Below are positions 46,680 to 56,562 of a stretch of DNA of 64,000 bases, piece by piece (positions within the stretch are counted from its first letter, which is position 1; each line of letters begins with the position of its first letter). The notes below the pieces were generated by a model. That model did no database searches, was not told the DNA's origin, and saw only the letters and a program-made list of their open reading frames with translations. Both the position numbers and the translations under genes were made by a program. Origin of the DNA: Hyaloscypha bicolor E (Eukaryota > Ascomycota > Leotiomycetes > Helotiales > Hyaloscyphaceae); the NCBI RefSeq assembly GCF_002865645.1, contig NW_020194631.1:496001-560000 (forward strand), read 5' to 3'.

Positions 46680-48792
46680 CGAAGCCAGGACAACTTTGCT
46701 TCCCCGAGAGCGTCAAGCCTGTATAGATGCAGCCAACTGCTTGATGTCCAAGCCTTCGAGAATCGCTGCTACGGATGCCTCCATAGCTCCGGGTGCAACG
46801 GTCAGGTAAGTTCGGCCTGTCATTTGACTCCTGAGAGTATGTCTTGAATATTTATCAGATTTAACGATTGAACTGCTGTTCACATAAACAACACCTTCAC
46901 AATTCAAGCTACTGTAAGTTGCCGGGTCGCTATTGCTCGCGCCACGTATTGACAATATCAGGCCAACTTTGTGTCGTGACATCCATGGTTCACTTGGACA
47001 TGCAAGAAAACACTCAGAGAAGAATGTGGGTACAATTTTTCTCAGCCATATGTAAGACCCCCATAACTTTTCACTTCCGAGATTGCTCTCCTCATTCTGG
47101 TCTCAAATCGTTTTCAGATACACAAAATGAATACATCCCGATTTTTTAGTGGCTGGGCCAAAACTGCACTAGGCATGTCTTCGATGTGTCAATGCCCAAG
47201 TTTCATTTTGCTGATATACCCGAAAGACCCCGTAAACTCTCCCATGTTTGGTGGCAGCCCATACGGCAGGGGTGGAAACGGCAATCACGAAGCTTATAAC
47301 TATATAAATGCCATCACTTCCACCGCAACTCCTCCACTGAACTGCATTCCACCCGGAGGCCGGGAGAAGGTCGTGGATGTGTTGAGGCCGGACCTTTTAA
47401 GAGGTTTATCTTCTATCCATTTTCCTCGGATCCATTATACTGACTCAGAAACAGCTACACCGGGGATTTTGCTCCAGTTTTCCTATCTTTAGTAGAACCA
47501 GAACTCAATGGATCACTCCCCTTCTTATTATACGACCCAAGATGACTGAAACGAGACGTCAGTTCCTGGGAATCGAGTAAGGGCCCGTTTCGCACCCCAC
47601 CAATATTCGAATACTGCCAATATCCGAACGCTGGCGTTCGGATATTACAAAAATTAGCGTTTCGCATTTTTTTTTTGGAAACTAGCTTTGAACGCTGGCA
47701 TTTGAATGCCAGTATTTGTTCCCCATACTAATCTCAGTATTTTCAGAACGACCTCTAGTAGGTCGTTCTGAAAATACTGGGAGTTGAAAGCTCGGCCTTA
47801 GGCCACCATATGCACTCCAAACACCCTAAACACCCTAATTTACAGTGGGCTCCATCGCATGCCCGCATTTAATAATTAATTATCTTCCTTCATTTTATTT
47901 TGGGACAAGTTTGATAATGACTTCAGGGCATAAATTCTTTCTAAAGCCTTATATTTTGCGATTCTCGTAGAAATAATCTCGGATTAATTTATTTAGTAGT
48001 AAGTAATATAAGATATAATTATTTTATTAATTACTTTTCCATTTAAGAATAAAATAAATTCAGACTTCAAGACGCTATAATTATAGGGAGTAATCGCTAA
48101 TTATTAGGGAACGAGAAAGTGGAAGATTAATGAGGCTGAAAATAGAGGCTGAAAACGCTAGCGGAGATGAAGCTGAAACCTCCGTAATTATTACGAATAC
48201 TGAGTATCTACGGCATGCGAAACAGGTCCAAATTATACAGATACTAGCGTTCAATATCGGGCGTTGAACGCTAGAGTTCAATATTACTAATATTCAGCTT
48301 TCAACTTCGTGAGCCCGTGCGAAACGGGCCCTAAACTGGGCAAAAGACGTCGATATCGCGGACCTGATCGACCAAAACCCTGATATCTATTGCTCCGAAC
48401 CATGATGCAAGGAAATGGCTTCATTAACGGGTTCTTTGGGGTCCACGCTGTAGGTAAGTCTCTTCTTCACGTGAAACAAACTTGACTCCCAAGACACACT
48501 TCAGTACTCATACTTCATAGGCCATTACACCATCGGTGGTGACCCAGGCTGAGACTTCTTCGCTTCTCCAGGAGATCACGCACAGATTGATCGTACCTGG
48601 TGGATCTGGCAGAATCGAGATCTTACAACCCCTAAAAATGCAATCAGTGCAACTACCACAGTCAACAACACACCGCCAAGTAGGAATGGCGCTCTTGATG
48701 ATTGGCTTGAGATGGGAATTCTTGGGACCGGGACCGAGATCAAGAATACGATATTTACCGCTGTAGGGCCGTTGTGTTACATCTATGTATGA
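46680..48792 (+). pseudogene. Tyrosinase pseudogene split by a DNA transposon
   Basis: Tyrosinases are dicopper monophenol oxidases. Pieces in order: ERQACIDAANCLMSKPS (near 46710-46760); VHINNTFTIQATANFVS with stop codons before and after; PWFTWTCKKTLREECGYN (about 46983-47036); DPVNSPMFGGSPYGRGGNGN (about 47227); WAKDVDIADLIDQNPDIY (about 48338); MQGNGFINGFFGVHAVGHYT across an intron at about 48453-48520; then SPGD-HAQIDRTWWIWQN and a tail ending GPLCYIYV. Lesions: a CuA His read as Gln (IQAT), stops replacing Trp at FND* and VS*, a frameshift before MQG, a stop after GGDPG, an approximately 6-residue gap where PAFWLH is expected (a CuB His), and the 751-bp insertion at 47581-48331. Non-functional. 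Confidence 0.85.
47581..48331. mobile_element. 751-bp Harbinger-like non-autonomous element
   Basis: Terminal repeats GGGCCCGTTTCGCAC and its exact inverse, flanked by TAA at 47578-47580 and 48332-48334. TIRs starting GGGCCCGTTT and a 3-bp TAA/TTA duplication are typical of PIF/Harbinger elements. The interior is AT-rich with sub-terminal short inverted motifs around GAACGCTGG/GTTGAACGCTAG. A perfect 20-bp hairpin lies at 47735-47779 with a 5-base loop. No transposase is coded. Removing it and one TAA rejoins the tyrosinase frame (GNRVNWAKDVD). Confidence 0.75.
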
Positions 48793-48951
48793 ACAGGTAG
48801 CAAAGACTATATAGGAGATGAACTCAGTAGAGGCCAGAGCTGCGATTCATAGATACATTTGTTCATCATTATTCATTGTTAGGGTATCATCTAAAGTTCT
48901 CAGCCTAAGACTCCAAAGTTACATGACTATCACTTCTCCACTACTGGCTGC

Positions 48952-51477
48952 CTAGTCCTTGTCATCCCTATCTACAAGCGTCGGCGACCCTGGGCTGGTG
49001 CCCAGAGTGGAATCAGTCTCGACGCTCATTCCTCGTCCCAGTGGGCTTCCTTTGACGGCCCGAGAGCCTTGCTGGACACGATCTAGAGGTCTTGTTGACT
49101 TTCGATGAGGACGGTACGGTGACATTGGGGATCCTATTGGGGAAGAGGGGGGATTGTTCGGTGGACTTCGGCGAGAAGCAGATGAGTGTTCCCTGCTCCT
49201 GAGCAGCCATGGTTCAGGCGTCGTCGAATTTCGTTCTCGCATCCATCCCTGCTGTGGTGAAGGATAGCCATTTGGAGGATTAAATTCTTCGTAGGGTGTA
49301 TTTCCTCGAGAGTACCTATCATACGCCTCCTGAGCTTGATTTTGATACTGGTATTCTTCACCTCTTCGCTTGATCGGAGACTCGTCGTAGGGATCAAAGC
49401 CCATTTTTCTCACAGCCTCCCGGCGAGTGCGTTTACGTAGCTCGGCGTCTCCTCCTGCACCAGTGGTGGATGACTCGCAAAGGAAGAAGGTCAGGAACTC
49501 GTCTGGAATAGAAAGATGGGATGCTTGCTGCCATTGTTGAAGAGCTGTAAAGCGAATCAACATTTCCAGAAGCGATAAAGCAGTTCTAATGGGGACATGT
49601 GTTGTGGATCCCAGGGGTCCACATTTGGCGAACGGCGGCGAACATGCTACTTGCTGACTCGGAACTGGAACTACGGCCGATTCTTCATTGAGGTGGAGGT
49701 GTTCAAGTCCGCCAATTAAGCTGTCATCGTTCTGGGCTTCTCCAGAGGAGCTGGGTCGGTGAGAGATGTATGACGAGTCCTCATTGTCATCTTCATCCTC
49801 AGAAGTCGAATCTTCTGGCTCTGTGTAAACTTCGAATGCAAGCCACTCAATGTCAAGATCTGCTGGGAGGCACCATTCTCGCTCGACTGGAGATTGAGCT
49901 TCGTGAACCGGTTCTTCTGGAGTCGCTGTGGAGCTCTCTTTGCGGATTTGCTCATCGATGTCGTCCTGAGAATCATCACTTGAGTCGGATAATCCCTGTT
50001 CTTCACTGTCTTCCTGGTCTTTAGCGTCTCCTTGTTCTTCTGGGTCTTCGTACAAATTGAGGTTCTTCTCACGCTCCTCCATCATTTGGCGTGGCTCTTT
50101 TGCATTGATATCCCGCTTCAAGAGAAGCACAGGACTATGCATCTCTTCTGGGCTGCCGATACCAAGGATCTTTCCTGTATCAGCATAAAAGATCCTCGAG
50201 ACCTGATAAATTGGCAGGAACTCCCTGATACCGGCCAGGTGAACATCTCCGTAAGATGCAGGTTGTGGTCCACCATCCTCGAACTCGTGAACTCTGCCAT
50301 CATCTAGATCTTCGATGATTTCAAGGCGATAATTGTATTCGTTTTGTTTACGCTCGCCTGTCATCACAGGGGTTCCTTCTTCGCCAGGCTCGATCGACTG
50401 CAGAGCTGGTTGGCTGCCGCTGCCAACGGATTGGAGAGGCAGTCGCATGAGCTTGACCCTCGCCTTGTGTATCACTTCTTTGAATGTTGATTCTCTAGCG
50501 GTGTCTGTTTGCTCCTGCTTTTCCCGATAATGGCCAGCAAATAGCATGTACAATGAAACCGTGAATGCGGGCCCCACCTGAACAGGGGATGTAGGATCCA
50601 TGGAATATCGAGTATCAGCATTAGTGAGGAGATTGCTGGCTTGTAACATTCTTGATGGAGAAACTGAGGGTGGTAGCGTTGTCGACAGACCTGCTCCTGA
50701 CGTCGTAATTGCCAAATTGATTAACGGTACTTCATCTTCGATGCGAGCAAGAACATTTCGGGTATCTTGGACAATCTCTCGGATTTCCTTTTCATGGTCG
50801 GGTCGCGATTTGGCTTTGTTTTGTTTCCGCCGGGAGGCTTCCTCTGCTGTGGCTGCATTTGCAATCCGAATTCCAAGAGCTTGAATCTCCCACCGAAGAG
50901 CTCGGGTTACGGCGACCGCTGATTCTAGTGTTGTGTTCCCTCTCTCAGAGCTGGGACTAGTCAGTCTAGAATTCCCAGCCGGTATTATAGGCATACAAAC
51001 ATTAGGTCAATCATGTCAATTGCTGGAGATATGATCTGGATAAAGATTAGCGTGGAGTAGGAATGGATTGAAGAGAGGAAAATGTGACCAAAGGGTATTG
51101 ACAATGTTGGGAATCGACAGCAAAATTACAAGAACTTACTCTGATTTTCGCCTCCAGTCGCTCCTGGAGCTTACGAAGCTCCTGATAATCCCCATCATCA
51201 TCCACAGTCTATATTCTAGATTAGAAAGTTGCCGGGATCAAGCGAACCAAATGGTCTCTCACCTTAAGCAACCTCGACGATTGTCTGATAGCATATGATG
51301 CAGTAATTCCTATGCCGGACCTATCCACTTGTCAGAAACTTTCTCGGATTACATTAGGGACCTGAACTTACCGGATTGCATAGTTCATGGCATGTTGGGT
51401 GATCTGTTTGTCTGTTGTGAGCACGTGATGTTGAAACCTGGTTGGGCTCCTTGTACCTTGCCTAGAAAAGCCTCCAT
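48952..51477 (-). CDS. yrb30: RanGTP-binding protein, Yrb30-like
   Basis: Six minus-strand exons: 51457-51477, 51372-51403, 51263-51320, 51140-51208, 51001-51035 and 48952-50956; 739 residues. Yeast Yrb30 binds RanGTP and takes part in nuclear transport. Seen: MEAFLGKITQHAMNYAIRSG, GITASYAIRQSSRLLK, YQELRKLQERLEAKIR, IISPAIDMIDLI and RGNTTLESAVAVTRALRWEI, all characteristic of the fungal RanGTP-binding family N-terminus. The long C-terminal half is acidic then Ser/Pro/Arg-rich and disordered. The first coding exon is only seven codons. The last intron has two AGs nine bases apart (50957 and 50966), either usable. Divergent from SUP35. Confidence 0.8.
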
Positions 51478-51986
51478 TGCCACTCCTGCTGCCAGAGCAG
51501 TGTGTAGATTATCGATTAACAAGAACGGGAGTCGTTTGGCAATTTTCCATTCCCGAGGTTGATGTTGACATTAAGTTTACAAACGCGTTGTCATTTTTAC
51601 GCGCTTTCGAGTCACGAGAAGGACGAGTTGACCTTGTACCGACTACGGAGGCCGGTTCATGCCGGAACTAGTCCAACCTGGCCACAATTCTACTAACCTT
51701 CAAAATTGCCATGGACCAACCACGCTCGACTGTGATTCATTGTTCCAGTTTTTCCAGAGACTACCAGGGTCCTTTCCTTGTGCTGGCCTAAAGCCAGCCT
51801 GATCACCGTACTCGTATCTGACTCACAGGTTGTCACATCCTCTTCCTACCCCCTTTTTGGACAACCCCTCCATCCATCTTAAAACGGCCGATAATACCCT
51901 GCCCGCCCCACCCTTCCCACAACCTTTGATATCGACCTTCGACAAACTTTCGCCTGCAACCTGCAACTACATCTACGAACGCAACC

Positions 51987-54318
51987 ATGTCCGATCTTAA
52001 TTCCTGGGAAGACGACCCTGCTGCGCAGGAGGAGAATCTCTCGCGGCAGGCACAGCAAATGAACTTGAACAACAATTCTCAGCAAGGAGGCAGCTTCCGA
52101 CCGGGAGCGAATTCATTCCAGCCAGGAGCACCGCCCTTTCAACCATCACAAAACTTCCAGCAATATGGGGGTGGATACGAACAGCCCGGATACCAGAACT
52201 ACTACAATGCGCAAGCTGGGCAGGGCTACGGATATCCTCAGTACGGCCAGCAAGGTAGTTACAACCAATTCCCTCCGGGAGGGTACAATGCTGGGTATAA
52301 CCAAGGCGGCTACAACCAAACCTATGGTGAGAACTTGACCCAAAGCCAAACCTCATATTCCTTCTGCCATATCTTTCCTTGCGGAATTTGCTAACCCAAC
52401 ATGCTTATGTAGGACAGCAATATCCTGGCTACACACAGCAACCCCAAGCGGCGTCGGCCACTTCACAGCAGGCGCCTAGACCAACCCCGACAATCGCGAA
52501 GCGACCTGCCGATGGCTCACCAGGATCTGCCGAGTTGAATAAACCTATCACGACGAAGGATGGAGCACCAAAGGTTCTCAGCATTGGAGGGGATGCGCCC
52601 AAGCCAAAACCAAAAGTCCTTTCAATAGGAGTTCCGGCTATACCAAAAGCAGAGACGAAAAAAGATACGCCTGCTGCGACAGCCGCTTCTTCATCTGTAT
52701 CTTCTGCATCAGCTGAAGCTGGAGCCAAAGTGACTGCAGCCAAAGCCATTGAGAAGACCGAGAAGAGTACCGCCTCAGAAAGCGGGAAGACCTCGCCCAC
52801 CCCTTCATCCGGACGGTCCAGTCCCTCCCGGGGTGCTGCTAAGGCTACTGCTCGCGATGCAGATGCTGTTGAGAAAGAACAGGCTGCAGATGTCGATGAG
52901 GAAACCCTGAAGGAAATCTACGGAAAAGAGCATGTCAACATCATCTTTATTGGCCATGTTGATGCCGGGAAGTCTACCCTTGGTGGAGCAATTCTAGTCC
53001 TCAGCGGAATGGTCGATGAGCGCACACTTGAGAAGTACAAACGTGAAGCGAAGGAAATGGGCCGTGAAAGCTGGTGGCTGTCATGGGCCTTAGATCTTAC
53101 CAAAGAAGAACGATCTAAAGGCAAGACCGTGGAGGTTGGGCGTGCTTTCTTTGAAACGGATAAGCGACGATACAGCATTCTGGATGCACCTGGTCATAAG
53201 ACATATGTGCCCAGTATGATTGGCGGGGCATCTCAAGCTGATGTTGGTATCTTGGTGATTAGTGCCCGGAAAGGAGAGTACGAAACTGGATTTGAAAAGG
53301 GCGGTCAGACTCGAGAACACGCCATGCTGGCAAAGACCCAGGGTGTCAACAAACTGGTGGTTGTCATCAACAAAATGGATGATCCTACGGTGGAGTGGTC
53401 AGAAGAGCGGTACAAGGAGTGTACCACTAAACTTTCTCAGTTCCTGAAGGGAACCGGATACAACCTCAAGACTGACGTGTTCTTCATGCCAATTGCTGCC
53501 CAACAGTTGATGGGTATCAAGGATCGAATCCCGCCAGGCGTCTGCTCATTCTACAATGGCCCATCTTTGCTTGAATACCTCGATAGCATGGCAGCACTGG
53601 AACGCAAAGTCAATGCACCTTTCATGATGCCTATAAACGGCAAATACCGTGATATGGGTACTCTTGTGGAAGGAAAGATCGAGTCCGGGGTGATCAAGAA
53701 AAGTATGGCTCTGGTCATGATGCCTAACCGAGAAAGGGTCGAGGTTGCAGCTCTGTACGGAGAAACAGAAGATGAAGTTAGTGCAGCACAATGCGGAGAC
53801 CAAGTCAGAATTCGGTTGCGTGGCATCGAGGAGGAAGATGTCCTGCCAGGTTTTGTTCTATGCTCACCAAAACGACTTGTGCATTGCGTCAGCGCTTTTG
53901 AGGCACAGATTCGTATCCTGGACCTGAAGAGTATCTTATCAGCTGGTTTCAACTGTGTTTTGCATGTTCATTCTGCTATCGAAGAAGTTACGTTTGCAGC
54001 ATTGCTTCATAGCCTGCAGAAGGGAACAAACCGAAGAAGCAAGAGGCCGCCCACTCATGCAAAGAGGGGCGACAGCATCATTGCAAGGATGGAGGTCATT
54101 GGTGGTGCGGGATCTGTTTGTGTGGAAAGATTCGAGGATTATCCCCAACTGGGACGCTTCACACTTCGAGATCAAGTAAGACACCTCTTCCTACATGTTC
54201 GGAATGTCTTTAAGCTAACATCTTAAAGGGACAAACCATTGCAATTGGTAAAATCACCAAGTTGATCACTTCAGACGAGGTTGCTGCCACAGCCGCAGCC
54301 GCATCTGCAACTGCTTAA
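51987..54318 (+). CDS. sup35: Translation release factor eRF3 (Sup35)
   Basis: Exons 51987-52326, 52413-54175 and 54229-54318 give 730 residues. eRF3 is the GTPase that works with eRF1 at stop codons. Residues about 1-150 are a Gln/Asn/Gly/Tyr-rich prion-like domain with units such as YNQGGYNQ and QPGYQNYYN. A middle region repeats PKVLSIG twice, then the eEF1A-like GTPase: G1 IGHVDAGKSTLGG, G3 DAPGHKTYVPSM, G4 NKMDD, and the beta-barrel domains with CGDQVRIRLRGIEEEDV and FTLRDQGQTIAIGKITKLI. The first intron lies inside the prion-like domain; the last separates the final FTLRDQ from GQTIAIGK. Confidence 0.95.
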
Positions 54319-54963
54319 GCGATCAATTCATGACCTATGACTTATGATTTGGGAGGGGAGGTGGTCTAAGGCGCAGGACGAGAACCATCTTGCATACATG
54401 GAGGTTTTCATCTAGACTAGGCATCTGGGGAAAGGCCATCGGCTGGGGTTCAGTGAGCGCCAATGGTAGTCAGACAACCAAAAAGCCCATCCCATCACCT
54501 TATAGCTTAGTTCTACTTTTTCCAATCCTCGTTGCTATGGAGTATTGGTTAGAAAGCCAGTGAACTAACTTCAGAGAGACAAAGTGAAATTGATTTCGCG
54601 TCTCCTAACCGAGTCCCAACTCATACTATATTGTCTAGGCATTGTGACTAACTCCCCGTGTAATCAGGGCTCAATAAGCTTTCGGACAGTCATTTTCCTT
54701 CTTTTCCTAGTCTTTGCTCCTACCCTAAGAATAAAACAATAGGCAAGCTGGCAAAAGCCAATCAAGATGAAACGGAACCATGTGACCTCACCCTTGTCGT
54801 TGGTTGATGCCTATCCTCTCGGTGTGACTATCCAACACCACGCAAGGCAAGCACCAAACTCTTACCTTTCCTTGAAATGCTTCTGGCGCACAAAGGCATT
54901 CTCAAAAACATTCCAAAATTCCATCGAGGAATTTCTCACCGAGGATTGTCACGCACAGGTCCC
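54319..54963. other. Intergenic region between sup35 and the sirtuin gene
   Basis: 3' region of sup35 and 5' region of the sirtuin gene; nothing else recognised apart from a possible upstream in-frame start of the sirtuin at 54877. Confidence 0.4.
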
Positions 54964-56028
54964 ATGGCTTCCATTCACGGACCCATCACCGATGTCTCCG
55001 AGTTTCACGAGGTTCTGAAGTCCTCGAAACGGATTATGGCTTTGTGTGGAGCAGGTCTCTCAGCAGCATCTGGTCTTGGAACATTTCGAGGAGCTGGTGG
55101 GATGTGGCGGAATCATCAAGCAACATCTCTTGCGACTCCAGAGGCTTTTGAGCAAGACCCGGGATTGGTGTGGCTCTTCTACTCGTACAGAAGACATAAG
55201 GCATTGCAAGCAAAGCCGAACGCTGGACACTATGCTCTGACAGAACTGTCCAAGGAAATGCCGGATGACTTTATCACCCTTACGCAGAATGTGGATGGTA
55301 AGAATTCTCAACCGTTCAGTTATGGGTCATGTGATGGTCACTTTCATCAACCCCCTTTTTCATTACAAACAAATGCAGTTTTGACTTTTAATTTCTTATT
55401 TAAGGCCTCTATTGACTGATTATCCATCACAGGCCTCTCTCAACGCGCAGGCCATCCTCGAGAGCAACTCAAACTCCTTCACGGCAGTCTGTTCGACATT
55501 AAATGCTTCGACTGCGATCGCATCGAACTGAACAACTACGACGATCCGTTTCATCCCCTTCTCGCCATCGACTCCGAAGAAGATTCCCGTCTTGCACCGG
55601 CTGAGAATACAGAGCAAGCCCGCGCCGCATATGAGGATCCAAATGTCGATACCACAACCATCAACCCCGATGATCTTCCACACTGCCCAGATTGCAAAGC
55701 AGGCCTACTACGACCCGGCGTTGTTTGGTTTGGTGAGGACCTACCTGAAGACACTCTGGACGAAGTCAGTGAGTGGATCGAGAAGGACAAGATAGACTTG
55801 ATATTAGTGATTGGGACTACAGCCACTGTCTGGCCAGCCGCAGGGTATGTTAGTGAAGCAACAAGCAAGGGGGCAAAGGTTGCTGTGATCAACATGGACG
55901 GATTGGATGGGGAACTGGGAGCTGCCAGTAACCTGAGGGATGATGATTTCCTATTTCAAGGGGACGCGTCAAAAATCCTTCCCGAAATCTTGAAGCCCAT
56001 CATTGGAGAGCTGGAAGGAGTACATTGA
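54964..56028 (+). CDS. SIRT5-type NAD-dependent protein deacylase
   Basis: Exons 54964-55297 and 55433-56028 give 309 residues. Sirtuins remove acyl groups from lysines using NAD. Seen: NAD loop [21 protein letters not shown] (about 26-46), [15 protein letters not shown], catalytic His in LLHGSLF, zinc ligands CFDC and [16 protein letters not shown], and [15 protein letters not shown]. Tyr73 and Arg76 in FYSYRRH match the Tyr-x-x-Arg pair of human SIRT5 that recognises succinyl and malonyl lysine. An in-frame ATG at 54877 adds a basic stretch ([18 protein letters not shown]...) resembling a mitochondrial presequence; the internal ATG has better context (CCCATGG). Confidence 0.9.
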
Positions 56029-56562
56029 TTAGGGAGGCGAGAGGAAATGTTTGAAGGTCTTGGGTTGGAATTGCATGCTGTTTTCGGACTCAAAAATGCC
56101 GCTGGAAGGGTGAATTTTATTAGCATGATACATAGGTACCTGTGTAGAAAGAACAGCAGTGGGGTATTTCTGCATGGAATCAGTACCAAGCTTTATAATT
56201 CTTCAGAAACTCAACATGCAACTGTGAAATCGACTTAGGTACCGATTTCAAAGTGCTCCCCCGCATGCAAAAGATTGCTTTGGAAAACACAACTGTATGC
56301 ACATGATGAGTCCCATCAAATGAAGAAACTGCCAGTCCCTCGACTGTGATAACGAGGTAAGGATTTCCAGCGTCGAGAAAGCCTAGAAAGCCTTAGGGCC
56401 CCCCCTGTTATTGAATTCCCCGCTAAAATTTGACGCTAGAAGTCGGCTGGGAACACCGCGAGCTCCGGCCAAAAAAAAGTTCGAGAAGCAACAAAATCGG
56501 ATTCAGCCACGACCAAGGTCTCCTCCTCTCTTCATCAGCGCCTTTCCCCGTGTCGATTTTCG
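56029..56562. other. Intergenic stretch, nothing recognised
   Basis: 3' region of the sirtuin gene and promoter of TRM2. No repeat or gene recognised. Confidence 0.4.

Noticed and set aside
46713..46982. 89-codon minus-strand frame
   Set aside because: It is antisense to the tyrosinase relic, whose plus-strand blocks are clearly recognisable there.
47127..47492. Plus-strand frame as an independent gene
   Set aside because: It contains the tyrosinase DPVNSPMFGGS block, so it is a fragment of the pseudogene.
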